Shown piece by piece: positions 1 to 13,500 of a stretch of DNA of 64,000 bases. The position numbers were made by a program, and so were the translations under genes. The notes under the pieces are model-generated. The model made no database searches. It was not told the origin of the DNA and saw nothing but the letters and a program-made list of their open reading frames with translations. Source of the stretch: Prunella strophiata. Taxonomy: Eukaryota > Chordata > Aves > Passeriformes > Prunellidae. The number at the start of each line of letters is the position of its first letter. The stretch's first letter is position 1. Location of the stretch: NCBI GenBank assembly GCA_036583965.1, contig JAZBQD010000015.1, positions 68,480,830-68,544,829 of the forward strand, given 5' to 3'.

Positions 1-3000
1 AAGTTAGATTGCTGAGCATGAATGACTTCTACCCTGTGTGTCTTGGTGGTTTGGAATATGATGTGTGTGCCTCTGGGCTGGGCTTCTGACCTTTGCTGTG
101 CAAGTTGCCAGGGGAAGGGGAGCAAGTGAGTGAACATGCTCATCTGCATGCTTTTTCTTGCCTATGTGCACAGATTTCCCCTCAAAAGACTGTCGAAGTC
201 CAATCACCTGAAAATCAAGAATGTTTATTACCATGTTTCCTGGTTTTCACACAAAGGACACTGTGTCTCTGTTTTCTCATCACTGAGCACTCACATGTTG
301 GTTTATTTCTCCTAATTATGAGATGGGGTATACATAACTGTCAGAGAAAAAACCTTTGCACCTGTTTGAGCCTTTTGACCAGAGTGCAAGTTGACTTGAC
401 CAGACTGTGCTAGTTGGCCATTGCATAAAAAACAAATGTTTCCCATAGCTCTGCTACGATAAGGGATGGTTGAGTTTTTGTTTCGTTTTGGATTGGACTT
501 TTCTTGGTTTTGTTGTTGGGTGGGGTTTTTAAGGTTTCTTGGTGGGGTTTTTTTTCTCCTTTTTTTTTTTTCTATTCTTCATTTTTTCTTCCTGCAGTTT
601 TTGTGTTTGTGCTATTTTGTTGTTCTTGCTTGCTTAAAATGAATGGTTAGAGAGAGACTTTGCATAGAAAGGACCAGATTCTACAAAATGGTGAATTATG
701 GAGCACTTGCCAAAGTCCAGCTGACATGCATGGAATGAAGTCTGTTCTGTACCTGTTGAGTTGCCTTTGTTTTACAGGGCAGAGACAATTATTTATTGGG
801 AATGGTGGAAATGGGTAGCATTTCCCTCTTTCATTTTCAGTTTTTTCTTTTTGCATGTGTGTGTGTATGTGTTAGACCTTATCTGAAGAAAGGCAATCTC
901 TGCATAGCTTTGCCATGGGCGTGGAAGTCCCAGGACCATTGCTGCTCAAAAGAGAGATCACGTTTTTCTCGGATGGGATTGTAAAGTCCAGGTTACAGCC
1001 TGTTGCTTGGTAGTTATATATTAATAAATTGTCGGTCCAAAGGGCTTGTGTTGCCTTGTCTTGAAGTTTATAATCTGATGAAGCTTCTTTTCATTTCTCT
1101 TGAGTTTCTTCTGTGCTGAACTACAGAAACACTGATCTTAGTAGTCAGTGGTAGCTGCAACCATAACAGGTCAGTTTCCTTGTTTTTCCTTTTCAATCTT
1201 GAGAAACCTGGTGCTTTTATTGAGAACAGTGCTGGTAGGTGATTTATATGTTCTGCCTAGTTATTTCATGATTATATGCATTTTTTTCCCATTTACAGTT
1301 AAGTGAGAATAAATAGTTCAAGCCTCAGTAAAAGCCACTGTATATTTGTGTATTAGAATCAGCTGCTTGTTTTCACTGTCTGTCTCAAGGACTGGATGGA
1401 AGCATTCATGTATCCATGAGTTAAACCTGATCATAGATCTGATATGTTCCCACTTGTAATTTCTCCTACAGACTAGGAGCAGGTAAAGGGTCTTAACAAG
1501 TATCTCAGTAGTACTGTGAAAGATGTTTGTGGAGAGAAGATGGCTGTTGAACTAAATTTAGGTTGAATTTATCTCACACTGAAGAATGGTATGCATCTTT
1601 TTTATAGTATGTTGTGGTTATAACATGGAAAGTACCCTTTCTTCCCATGCTTAAAACAGGCTTTTAAATCACTCACTTTCTTTGTGCATTATTTTAGTGG
1701 GGTAACAATAAGGCTTTTATTACAGAATGCTTTTGTATTGTCCTCTATAACCATTGTTGCTCTGACAGAGAAAGATGAATTCTTTTTCTCACTCACATTC
1801 AATAGTATTAACAGGCTTCTAGGCAGCTTCTGACTGCAGTTGCTGGAGCCTGTCAGAAAAAGCAGCTGCTCATGTCAGATCCAAGGTAGAGTTAGATCTG
1901 TGGATTTCAGTCTCTGATTCACGGAACTACATTCTACTACAGAGATGTTTCAGAAAGTTGGCTAGAAAATGCAAATCTGTGCAACATATCACTCCACAAA
2001 TGTGAACTGCAGAGGGATCTGCTTCCACTGAAATAGTTTGAGGTCTGTCATTTGGAAAATGTTGAAAACCAGGAATTTCAAGCAGTCACAGTGAGAATAT
2101 GTAAGTCACTACTGTGGAAAAGTTCGTATGAGGTCACCTGAACTGTTGCTAGGTTAGAGAGACTGCAGTGGGAATGTTTTCCCTTTTCCTTTCTCTGATG
2201 TCCCTGAAGGAAACAGACCTGCCCTGTCCTTTCTGCACAAAAGAAAAGGAGAATTGTAGTATCTAAAAGGCCCTGTCTGCATAATGCCAAAAAGAATACG
2301 CATTGTTAGATGTTATATGGAGTTAAAGTGAACATTGCTGGTCAATCTATGGCTGATGCTTTTGTTGTGTGATTTGCTGACACACTGCATACACAGCCCC
2401 CTCTCACCCCTGGCCTCAAGCAGTTTTATACAAGGTCCTGTAACTGCAGAACTGGCTGAGGAATACTTAAAAAGTTTTAAAAATATATTAAAAAGATAAA
2501 AATCACACTCTCATTAAGGTGTCTGACCTTGTTTGTCTATTCCCATAGGAAACATAAACCTGCCTGAGGTTATCTCCAGGGAACAGACACCTCATGTAGC
2601 ACAGTCCCAATTTACTTCCAGCCCCTTCATTAGCTTCAAAACTCAGTCTTTATTCACTCCTTCCCTGAAGTTTCAAGTGTCTACAGCTTCAGCTGATTTC
2701 ATTTTCATGATTATTTTATTACCATTGCTTTATTTCTTCTACCTTTTTTCACTGTGAGATCTGGAATTTATGAGGTAAATCATAATTGCAGCTAGTTCTG
2801 CCAGGCTCAGAACACTTGCCTGCTTCTTTGCTTTCTACCCCCTTTGGTACTTTGTCAGATGCAATGCATTGGAATTAGCTCCCACATTATAGAACAAGCT
2901 GCAAAAACAAAAAATAAAAGCTTGTTTTAAGAAACAAGCTGAACTTTATAGCTCTTATTGATGTCATTGATATTATGAAGGGCAGGAATTACATGATTTG

Positions 3001-4959
3001 TAAATTGATGTGAAGTTCTTAAACTGCATGATTGTAAGGCTGTGTTGCCATGAATCTGAATATATGCAAAATTCCCATGTCTCTCATCACCTGCTTACAA
3101 ATAACAACTGTAGCTAAATATAAAGGGATCTGAGGAGAAGATGAATCCAATTTTTTTTTTCTTCAGTAGACAAATAAATTAAGAGTTTGGTCAATGGAGA
3201 GTCAAGCTAGTTAATTACTTGTCAATGCTCTGAACTTATCCATCACCTCGATGGGGAGGAGCATAGGAGCTGCAAGTTAAGTGACTTATGACCTCATGCC
3301 TCAGTGTATATAGGATAAAAACTGAATGTTCAAGAAAATTCCTAATGAAAGAGAAATTTCTCTGTACTAGTAAATAAGGCAGTACCTCTCCCTGTATATC
3401 TGTAGAGAATGCTATTTGTTATGCACACAGAGAAGGAAAAGCAGTATTTTCATCACTGCTGATTTAACACTGCCTTGCTGAGGTCTCACTGAAATGAGCA
3501 TTTTCAAGGAAGTGCAAAGAATTTTTGCAAGTTGAGACGTGTCACAGAGATTGTTGGTCAAATGCAAATACTGATTACAAAGTATGGAGGGTTTGAATTG
3601 CCTCTGAACACTTTTTTTTTTTGGTTGGTTTGTTTGGGTATTTTTGTTAATGTGATAAAGCTATTACTTTTTTCTTCTGCCAGGAGCTTACAGTGATAAT
3701 CCAAACTCTGTTTAGCCTTTTTTTCTGTGAGAATAGAGGTTATCTCTTATTAAAGAAGAGTTTGATTTGGTATTTCAGATCAGTTTGGGGTTTTTTTTCC
3801 CCTAAACACACTTTTGTCCTTGGCTGATTTGACCACTAAGCTTTTCCGGCTTTTAAGAGTTAGAGTGCTTTTTCTGTACTCTTCCTTTGTGGACCTCAGT
3901 TCATGTTGTTTGCAGGGCGAAAATCATGTGAAGAATCATAATCTCTTCCTGCACCCTAAAAACAGGCAGATTAAGAAAATGCAGGCAGTAGGCCTCCACA
4001 ATAATTTCTGAGTAAATATTTTACTGCTTTTTCCATCTGTTACACTAAAATCTGACTTAAACTAAGCGTAAATCTAGTCAGGAGAGGTCACTGGAGTATT
4101 AATCATCAGAGTTAATCCTCTTAGACATGTGTTTGGTATGAGGCCAGCTATTCAGAAGTTTAACAGCACACATATGTTGCTTATCTGTCTGGCAGCTTGC
4201 CAAAGAAGTAAACTTCAAGTCTGTGGTGGGTTTATATCTCTGTAAAGTACGCGCTGCTTGTTTGGTGCAGGCTGATGCAGCTTTTCTGTATATCACACAT
4301 GGTGCATAGCCTGCTACTGAAAAATTAGTTCCTTTCAGGGTGCTTTTCAAAGAGCTGCAGTGTTGGTGTTGCATGGCAAGAAGTGATATCATTCACAGTT
4401 GACCTTTTCATAGTGCTTCCCCATGAAGTACGATGAGCCAGATTTAATACTACTAACTTAGAGCAGAGGAAGAGACAATGTTTCAAGTAGAGTAATACTG
4501 TGGAACCCAAATATAGCTGAATGAAACCTCACCCTGCTTCCACTGCTGCCATTCTGACTTGGAGGAAACATTCATGTACGTAAATACAACTCTTTCTTGA
4601 GTCAGGTCTGGACTGGACCCAGCATTTCTGTTTCTCACTTCATAGGAGTATGCTTCATACTCGACAGAAAAATGATTATATCATATCCTAATTATGGAAC
4701 TGATTCATCCCCTGGGGCATGGAAAGCAAACAGTAGGAGTGAGTGCATCATTAAAAAATTAGCGTATTTTTAGAGAGGAGGTAAAAATAAAAGTGCAACT
4801 CCACTGAAAAGGTTAATGATGAAGAAAAAAATTACTTGCATTAAAAGAACTTTTTAAAACAGTCTGAGATTATGGCCAAAAGAACATATATTTCTTAGTA
4901 ACATGTTTGGATTTTCTTGGAAGAAATTGTTAATTTTCTTTTTGCCTTTCTTTCTCAAG
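1..4959 (+). other. Part of the COBL intron upstream of exon A
   Basis: No coding exon was recognised here. The sequence is AT-rich with T-rich runs (about 540-575 and 3611-3622) and a short GT-rich patch near 857-870. The residues that should precede MKARAPPPP were not found in a suitable frame with a donor, so the first coding exon and the promoter are probably further upstream. No CpG-rich promoter-like stretch is visible. Confidence 0.7.
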
Positions 4960-5166
4960 GAAAAGAATGAAAGCTCGTGCTCCCCCTCCACCAAATCAAC
5001 CTTCTGCAGCAAGTAGAATTCACAGTGAGCCCAAGTCACCTGCAGAGACAGCTGTAATTTCTGATCAGAACCTTGTGAGCATGAAGGAGAACATGATAAA
5101 CAGACTGGTGGACTTCACAGTCATTTTACCCAGTGGAGTGGAGCAGAAGTGCACAGTGCAAGGAAG
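4960..5166 (+). CDS. COBL: COBL coding exon A (N-terminal region, second coding exon or equivalent)
   Basis: This is an internal coding exon of cordon-bleu, a cytoplasmic actin-filament nucleator acting in neuronal and epithelial morphogenesis. The acceptor is a pyrimidine-rich tract ending CAG-like at 4958-4959; the donor is AAG|GTAAGG after 5166. The first base completes a codon from the upstream exon; then come K, R and the ATG at 4967. The frame reads MKARAPPPP, a Ser/Pro-rich spacer, ISDQNLVSMKENMI, then VDFTVILPSGVEQ, the first strand of the ubiquitin-like region. Mammalian COBL, as I recall it, has MKARAPPPP a few residues after its true start, so an earlier exon should exist upstream of the window. 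COBLL1 has a different, less similar N-terminus. The exon ends in phase 2 (AG), completed by T of the exon at 14356 to give Ser. Confidence 0.93.
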
Positions 5167-5957
5167 GTAAGGCTTTGACTAGCTCCCACTTTTTGAAGCC
5201 TTTTTTCCCCATGGGATGCTTGATGATGCTGTCCTTCTGAGTTTATGGGGCTTCTCTGTCATGCTTTTCTCTGCATTTTAAGCAGCTGTTGCACCAGAGT
5301 CCTGAAAGCCAAGTATAAAGGACCCTCTCTTCTGGGGCAAGAAGGATTTAGCAGCTATTTTGTCACTGTTTTCCCCATGGATCAGCACATGTACAGACCT
5401 ATCCCTTTCATACAGTGTCACTGTGCTTAGGTTGTATCACATCTCATAATCCAGAGTGGGCTCACTGCAGTGGAAGTGGTGCTGCTGGCAAACAGTCCTG
5501 ACAGTGTGAGTGCCTGGAGGCATGCCAGGAAGCAGGCTCGGAAGATGGACGATCCATCACATTCAGAGATCCCGCCTTCACAATTACTGTGCAGTTGTGT
5601 AGACAGCAAAGCATCTGCTCATATTTAGGAAACCTTTTATATATAATAGCATATTTTTTTTTTTTTTCCCATGGAAAGAGACAGGGATTTTCCGTGTTAC
5701 TTACTTGGCACAATCAAGAGCAAATTGTATTGGAAAGGTAATTTTGAGATAATTCTCTTCACTGTGGGAGCTCTTTTTTATCCTCATTCTTTCTGTGTAA
5801 ATTGTTTTGAAAGAGGGAGACATTACTTTGGGAAATAATATGGAGAAGTTTCAAAAATATAAACAATACTATGATGAAACCATAGCAAACAATGTTGTGG
5901 TCAGGAGTAGTCAAGAAACTGTAGAAAGTGTAACGCCACATTCAAAAGGTATGTAGG

Positions 5958-6272
5958 TGTAGGTGTAGGCACACAGCTTGTGGTAATTGGGAGTGGGGCT
6001 GTGGCTGAGCCTCATCCCCAGTGGGTTCCAGCTGTGCAGGACAGGTGAGCAGCATTGAAGGCAATGAGACATGGAGTGCTGAGGTGTGCTGACCAATCAC
6101 CAAAGGGTGCAGAGGGCACACAGGTGTAAGGCATGTAAGATGAGGGGTATAAAAGTTGGACTGAAGCACAGTAAAGAGCAGACACTTGCCTTCTGTAGTG
6201 GTGTGATGCTGTTCTACATGGGGTGATGCTCTTTGTGTTGTGGCTGTCTTGATTGTGGCACATGCTGTGACA
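5958..6272 (+). mobile_element. Solo LTR of an endogenous retrovirus (about 310 bp)
   Basis: The block runs from TGTAGG to TGACA and is GC-richer than its surroundings. It has promoter-like signals in the expected order: CCAAT at 6093-6097, TATAAAA at 6148-6154 and an AGTAAA poly(A)-like signal near 6170. The 6-mer tgtagg flanks it: copies at 5952-5957, 5958-5963 and 5964-5969 on the left and at 6273-6278 on the right. This fits a 6-bp target-site duplication, although the triplicated left copy makes the exact start uncertain (5958 or 5964). A 6-bp duplication is typical of class II (ERVK-like) elements. No gag, pol or env remnant adjoins it, so it is best read as a recombined solo LTR. Its family was assigned from structure only. 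Confidence 0.68.
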
Positions 6273-7740
6273 TGTAGGTGGCTGTTGATAAATCAGATTC
6301 TGTATCTATTTTTCAATTAATATTTTTGGTAGCTAGTCTGCATTCCAGGAGAACTACTTTTTGGTCTTGTATATTAGTCTGTGTTGACTGTTTCCCTCAT
6401 AGTGCATTTTGATGGCCAAGGAGGATATGTAAACTGGTATTTGTTGTCTGGGACTTCTTTCTTCCCCCTACTTTTCTCACTAGAAACTAAAATTTGCTTA
6501 TCTGCTCTTGGGAGATGAGTGCAACTTGTGGGTGTCCACCCCTAAGACAGTGTGATGTTAAAGGTTTGAAAGGAAAGTAGTACTTATCAGAGCTCTCAGA
6601 TAAGATGTGTAGTGATAGAGTTTTTATGGGGAGACTTGGAGGTAATGAGAGAAAGAAGAGAGCAGGCCAGGTAAGTAGAATATGACATTAAACTCACTGG
6701 CCATTGGAGCCCAAATAAAGGTGATATTTCATTGGTAAATGCATGCCACCCTGGGAGCTGACAAGAGGTTAATATTCAGGCAGCATCTTGTCTTGAAACA
6801 TAGACAATTGCCATAAGGTTAGAAAATTATTTTTCCCTCCAAAGCAACGAGTCCAAGAGCACTATGAGTGAGTCACTTTTATTGTGACTTTTTGAAGAAC
6901 ATAAAAGCTACAGGAGCAAAGAACAAGTAGGAAGTCCCTGTACAGTAAATATTCTGTCTCACACAGGTGTTTATCATTATGTATCCCATACACTGAGGCT
7001 GAGTGTTTTGTTTAATAGAGTGTTTAGTATGGGACAAAAACCTGAAAGAAATGGCAAATATGGAACTTCATGCATTTCTGTGAGGTTATTTTTATCATCT
7101 TCATTAAGCATTCTAAGCAACCAAAATGTTCTCTTTGTCTGTGAAGGTGCTCATTTCTCTCTAGGGTCTGCATGACAGGTATAGGCCTCTGATTTAGATG
7201 GCAATTAAATTCCTGCTTGTATTAATGTGCACATCACTGGTGCCTAACCTAGGCAGTGGCTGCTCTCCCCTTAGTGCTATCTTGAGGACTTGGAGTGGAG
7301 AAGTTCGTGACACTGATAGCCAGCTGTGGGAAGTGGAAGATGATAGGAACTGAGAAAGGGCAATTAATCATCCTAACAAGCTATGAAATGAGGAAAGAAT
7401 ATTCTGTAATTAGCCCTGTATTACAGTGGCATCAGTCTGTGAACGCACCTCATGTGTGCTGCTGTTCTTTCTAATCACTGGAAGATGCAATTTTCTGTAC
7501 ATTAGCCCTGGTTATGTTTTTCAGGTATGTGGAATAGTGAGAAATAATAATGTCAAGATTATCTGAAACTTTTAGGAGGTGAACTGCCTAAGTATCCAGG
7601 TTTGGGTGAAAGCCCAGGTTCTTTCAACTTTTTGCATTGTTTTGATATTTTGCTCTAAACAGCTATGAAATACAATGATACTCAGAGGTAAACATTAAAT
7701 GATGAAGCTACTGGATTTTAAAGAATTTGGGGTTTTTGGG

Positions 7741-7790
7741 TTTTTTTTTTTTTTTTTTTTTTTTCTTTTAGTTTTTTTTTTTTCTTTTAG
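7741..7790 (+). repeat. Poly-T tract, two runs
   Basis: A run of 24 T (7741-7764) is followed by CTTTTAG and a second T run with the same CTTTTAG ending. The repeated ending suggests slippage or duplication in a homopolymer. No adjoining retrogene or SINE body was recognised. Confidence 0.9.
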
Positions 7791-9511
7791 TTTGAGGCAA
7801 GTGTAAGAGCCAGTGCAGGTAATGAATTATTTTCCCTACTCACTCTTTTTATCTGTGATGGTATCATGGAAGGACATTTCAGAAAAGTCTGCTGTTGTTT
7901 ATACTGCTACAAATCTTCAGTATTTTTTTTGCCATCATTAAAACTGTGTTCTGCAAAATCTCTTTTTGGCTACCCTGGGGAAACAGCTTTTCTGTTTCAA
8001 AAAAACTTGAAAATCTTTGCCCTGGGCATATTCATAATGAAAAATGATTCTGTAACTTCAGGAAAGCACTTCACAGAACAATGAAGTACACCTACATTAT
8101 ATTTGAAAATATAAATACAGTAGATAATTAGTATCACTTATGATTATTATAAATGAACTAAAAGTAAAAATTACATATTTTAATTTGTTCATTGTATATA
8201 AGTAAAGCAGCATGTTGTAATTTAACTTTGTTCTCTATGTAAGAAGTTCCTGTAAATATCAGCAAGAGGGCAGAAAATTCTCATTACATTTTCTTGAAAG
8301 ACACTTCAAGAAAAAAACTTTGTACTATTTAAAGATAGTTTATTAGAATCTGAAACATTGAATTTGTTTTATTTATAAAAGGTAACTCAAGCTGATGCTC
8401 TCTCTAACAGTTTATTGCCATCTTGTAACATACAATTTGTTTGACAATTTGGAAATGTGTAGTGCACACTTTAGTACAAAGCTAAGTCCTTAGGGGAGTG
8501 TGCTGCAGCAATAGAATAGTATTAACAAACAGTTTTCTTTTTGAAAGAATTGATTGCTGGGAACTCTACTGTAAAACATGTAGAAGTATTCATGAAAAAC
8601 TGTTAGTCTATTTCCCCTTGAAAAGGATGCAAACACTATTCTGTGTTTGTACTTGTGTGTGAGCAGTAACTGATGTGCTGAAAGGATAGGTGAAGCATGG
8701 CCACTTGCATATTTTATGCATATCGATCTGTAGCACATCCACACAAACTGTTAACATGTCTGAGAGAGGTAATGGGTAGACATTTAGATGGAAAACAAGT
8801 GGAAAAGCTCCCAAGTTATCAGTTTTCTGTTTGTGATTCTCAGAGGTAGTACTTTCAGTATTTATTTCAGTAAATAAAGGGATCTGTCTCTGTTCATACT
8901 CGGTGGCACTGAGGAGGACTTTCTGATTAACACAGATACTGACATTAACACAGCAGCTTGGAATGCTAGTAGTATTTGAAATGCACTGTAGAAAAATGGG
9001 GATGTTTGAAGCTAAGTGAGGTTTGTTTTGGAGTTGTCAACATGTGGATGATCAATATGCAAAAAAGTGAAACTGGACAGTTGTTGCTTCCTGCTAGTTA
9101 TCTTACATATTACACAAATTCTCTCATACATATGATCATATGATGCACATAGAGCAGGACACTAGAAGTAGTAATAAACTAGCCAAAGCTGTAGTCAGAT
9201 TCTGCAGATATTGGAGGACAGAGTTCAGTGTAGATTAATGTCAGAATATTCAAAAAGAGTATTCTCACATAGTCTCAGTAATAGACTCTTTATTGTGAGC
9301 TTATAGCTTAACATACAGAACAGTATCTCAGGAAAGATTGAAGGTGTGAAATTAGCCCAGGTTGGTAAAAAATTAAAGAGGTATTGTCAGAAGAAGAATT
9401 GGCAGAAGAATCAAAAAATTGTTTAACTAAGTACTGAGTAAGAGTCAGGTCAATAGTACAGTAGTTCAGTGTAGGCTAAGGGGAGAAAAAAGTTGTATTA
9501 GAATTTATATT

Positions 9512-9871
9512 GGAAGGGGCCACTGGAACACACAGTCTCTAGGCAAGTTTGAATATCTTCAGGGAGGAGGTTTCTGGATTTTTTCTGCACCTCTTTTCCA
9601 GGGCTGGAACCATCTTTATGGAGACAATATGTTTACTTGTACCTAAACGGAATTTCCTGTTCAGCACTTGTCTCTTGCCACTTGTCCTCTTGCTGTTCAC
9701 TGTCTCTGTAACCCTACAGATCATACTTACAGGCAGTAGCAAGGTGTCTCTTCACCTTTCTTGTTATAAGGCTCAAAAAGCACAAGTCCTCTGTCTCGTG
9801 TGTCATCTTGATGGTCCTTCTGTGGACTTGCTCAGTTGTGGAAAATAAGAGCCAAATGTACAGGACTGAGC
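9512..9871 (-). mobile_element. CR1 LINE fragment, reverse orientation, diverged
   Basis: The + strand shows in order the CR1 reverse-complement landmarks GGAAGGGGCCACTGGA, TTTGAATATCTTCAGGGA, AAACGGAATTTCCTG, CTTGTCCTCTTGCTG, ATAAGGCTC and ATCTTGATGGTCCTTCTGTG, ending near GTACAGGACTGAG. These match the 3' part of bird CR1 as I recall it. An open frame of about 99 codons on the + strand here is antisense to the element and not a gene. A roughly 60-bp deletion relative to full-length copies is likely near the 5' end of the + strand segment. Confidence 0.8.
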
Positions 9872-10227
9872 TAAGAAAAGAAATAGAAAATATTTATAAG
9901 TGTCCTATTTATCATATTTCCTGAACTTTTTTGGATACAGCTTGCTACTTAGTGTGTACATTTGTGTTTGTGTAGAAAAAGTTGTAACCTTTTCACGTAG
10001 TGCCTGCTGTACTTTGGAGCATGTGAAAATAAAGACTAATGCTATTTTCTAGTTTAAATGCAAATAGTGAAAGAATAAGAGACTTTGGGTCATCCCACCC
10101 CCTTTATAGTATTATATTTCTTTTCCAGTCAATTGCTAATGTAGATTCTTAATGCATATTTGACATTGACCTAAATAAAGAAGATTCTTTCCTCCAGTTT
10201 AAGATTGTTTTTAATTTTTTTTAAAAA

Positions 10228-10535
10228 TCATGGAATCACTGAATAGTTTGGGTTTGAAGGGACCTTAAAGACCATCTAGTTCTAGTCCCCCTGCCATGTA
10301 CCAGGGACATGCTCAGAGCCCCATCCAGCCTGGTCTTTCATGCTTCCAGGGCTGGGGCATCCACAGCTTCTCTGGACCAGTTCTGCTTTTCACTCTCACA
10401 GTGAAGAATTTCTTCCTAATATCTAATCTACGTCTACTCTCAGTTTGAAACTATTACCCCTTGTTCTATCACATGCTCTTGTGACAAGTCCCTCTCCAGC
10501 TTTCTTGTAGGCCTGTTTAGGTACTGAAAGGCATT
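10228..10535 (-). mobile_element. CR1 LINE 3' fragment, reverse orientation
   Basis: It starts with TCATGGAATCACTGAATAG, the reverse complement of the CR1 3' terminal octamer-type repeats, and continues with GGTTTGAAGGGACCTTAAAG, CATCTAGTTCTAGTCCCCCT, CCAGCCTGGTCTT, the TGAAGAATTTCTTCCTAATA block and TTAGGTACTGAAAGGC. The order and wording match the common avian CR1 3' end. The 5' limit of the element near 10535 is approximate. Confidence 0.92.
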
Positions 10536-13500
10536 TGTAGCATGAAAGTAGACCATAAAAAGAAAGTTTGTTTGTTTGATAGAATGCAACTTTACCCTGC
10601 ACATTTATTTTTACGTGTACAAGACTGTATTTTAAAATGCATTTCTCTATGTGATCCAAGGAGGTAAAGCCAAACCACACCCAAAACATCTCAGTTGTTT
10701 TGTACTTCCTAAAAACCATAGGCCTCTGCTGCATTTTACTGGAGGACAGAAAACAAGCAGCCTGGTCAAACTGGATCAGAACTTCAGCATAAGTGTTGCT
10801 GACAAAGTAGTTACTCTTTACTGTCCAGAATTGGACTTTAAATGTCAAACGGCTTAGTAATAAAATATCAGAACAGAGCCAAAGTACTCTCCTTTGCTAT
10901 GAATAGGCATATGGACCTTCTTGTCTGAGGCTTAAATTGTGTTCTCTCTCCAGTTTTGTTTCTGGTATTTGTACTACTGTATTTTGTACTCTGGTATTTG
11001 TTTGTCAGTCAATAACCTTTGGTTATTGGTCTTTTATGTAGTGTTTGGTGACTCCACCAAAAATTTCAGCAACATTGTACTAAAATGAAAGAGTAAGGTG
11101 TTTCTTAGCTGAGCAGTTAGAAAGGCAGGACATATTTAACTTCATTTCAGCTTTTGATTTAAGACCTGCCTTAATTTCAAAACGGAGGATGTTCTCTACC
11201 AGGTATCCACGCAGGTTAATAGCAAGTGGGGATCTGTGTGGAACAAGATGGAAGCAAAGGAAGGATTGACTCTTTGCATCTTCCAAGAGCCATAGTCAGC
11301 CCAAGGTTATATAGAAAAGTTGGTCTAGGTTTGTCAATTACTATTCTCTTGCTGTGTTTAGTGACTCTCTTCTGTGTGTAGAATATACATGAAGTTACTT
11401 GAAATAAAACTCCCATTAAAAATCAAGCTGAACTGTATTATGGCTTAGGAAAGAAATTTTTTCAAGTTGGTGCCATGGAAATATGATATAAGAATATCTT
11501 CATTGCAAGGATTTCCCAGCTCTCTTACTTTGATTGAAACAAGAATTTTGAACTTTGTGGAATTTCTTCTCCTTTCCTCCTTTCCTCTCTCCTACTTCTT
11601 TTTTTTTTTTTTCTTTAGCACTTCAAAAGTTTTGTGGAAAATTTTCACTGAATTTGCATTTTTTAAAGAGCATTCAATTTGCTGTGAAGCTTTTTCAAAA
11701 GCTTCAGCTGTACTTTTAGATGGTACAGATGAAGGCTGGGGATGCTTTTCAATGGAACAATTGTGTATTTTGAGCAGCATGGCACAGCCTGGGGTGTTGC
11801 AGGCTTTCTTAAGTGTTATGTTTAATGCATGCCTGTTTGTAACCAGCAATAAGGTGCAACCTCAGATTTGGCTGGATTTTTGGATTGTCCATTGTCCAGA
11901 CAAGTTTGTTCAAGTTGCATGATTGTCTGTAACTTATTTTCTCTGATGCCTGGTGTGGATTCTGATTTTGTTGTAGTTGTGGTACTGCTGCTGCGGAATA
12001 TATTTTATAATTTCAGTGGTGTATGTGTAGAATCATAAATTGTTATTTTGATGAACTATCTTCTCTTTACAAATACTTTTTCAAGAGGCAAGGTAACTGT
12101 CTAAATTTGAATGAATTATCACTGTATTGTATTATGCACTACAGAAGTATATTGCTGTTCCACTTTAAATATAAATGTCAAGCACATAGGACACCATGTA
12201 TTATGATTCTGCCAGGTTATTTCGTTTTCTCTGAAACAATAGTAAGAATGCTGAGGGAAAGCAAACACATGCAAATTCTAGTTTAAAAGAAACATGTCTG
12301 TAAACAGACAAGTTGAGATCTGTATCAGAACTGATAAGCACACTTTAAAAAATGTTCACTGCACAGTTTAATGAGTATTCATGTAAATACTGGTGTAGGT
12401 GGGATTCTTCTGTAGTTTGGACTTCGTAGCAGTAAATGTCTGTTGGTTTGTGGTGTGTGGCATATGAATTGAACATGGTTGTGAAACACAGATGTTTTCA
12501 GCTTATAGAAGGTGGCAGAATGGGTCTTCATGCAATGAGCTGATACAGTTTTGATTTGGATGCTATGCATTTATATTTGTGCTCTCTATGTTAGCAGTTG
12601 CCACAGTGCACTCTGTTTGTTCTGAAGCATTGTATACATAATCACATCTGTTTTCCTTATTTGATCTTCAGTCATCTTCTGAGTTCTTCCCTTTTCAGTG
12701 AGATCAGTGTTACTTCAAATTTCCCATGCTTGCCACTTTTTTAGCTCACACTGCAGTAACTCAGTTAAACTTGAAAAAGGTTACTGTAAAGAAGGTCCTT
12801 CTTCTTCTCTTGCATGAGATGTCACCTACCACATAATAAGGAATTGCTCTAGTTTTCCATTTCTGTTGTCTTTGCCATTAGTCCTCCAGCGTTCTTCACC
12901 AACTTCTTCAGCAGTTGTTGGCCAACAACATACCTATAGAAAGAAGATTGTTGGCCCTCCACGGAGTAGTTTTCCAGATGCCAACAGCTTGCAGTTTAAA
13001 GGGTAATTCTTTAGCTACAGATGTAATGGTGCTGGCTAATAACCTGTGGAAGATTTTATTTTCTTTGAATTTGCTTGCATTTGAATCTATATACAGTTTT
13101 CCCAGTTTAAACATTAAAAGAAGGTGCCAGTTTTTTGGCAAATTTGCTGTCTGTGCATTTATTTTCATTTCTGCTAGAAGACAGGTATCCCACTCTATAT
13201 GACGGGTTTCAGCTACAGCTGGTAATTTTTTTTTTTAGCTTATATTGTTTTATTGGTGACAGACTGGTTTATGAAACCAAAGCTTTTTAGAAAATGGCCA
13301 GGTTTTAATAAACCTATTTTCTCTGATCCTGTACAGAATTTTTGAGGGGAAGGCTGGGAAAATAAAAGAAACCTTCCTTACCATTGTAGAGGAGAATTTC
13401 TGGAGTGTGGGGGAGCACAGTTCCTATCTGCTGTATTAGGTAGTATCCAGCTCCAGTAAATATTGAGTTCTTGACACAGAATGGAGTACTTCTGTGCAGA

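Noticed and set aside
9549..9848. 99-codon + strand frame with hydrophobic residues resembling a membrane protein
   Set aside because: The sequence is the antisense of a CR1 element; the hydrophobicity comes from its pyrimidine-rich strand.
10423..10848. 141-codon open frame on the - strand
   Set aside because: It overlaps the CR1 fragment at its C-terminal end and has no conserved protein features.
11467..11922. 151-codon open frame on the + strand
   Set aside because: It is driven by a T run read as poly-Phe, with no recognisable domain and a mirrored frame on the - strand. No splice or promoter context supports it.
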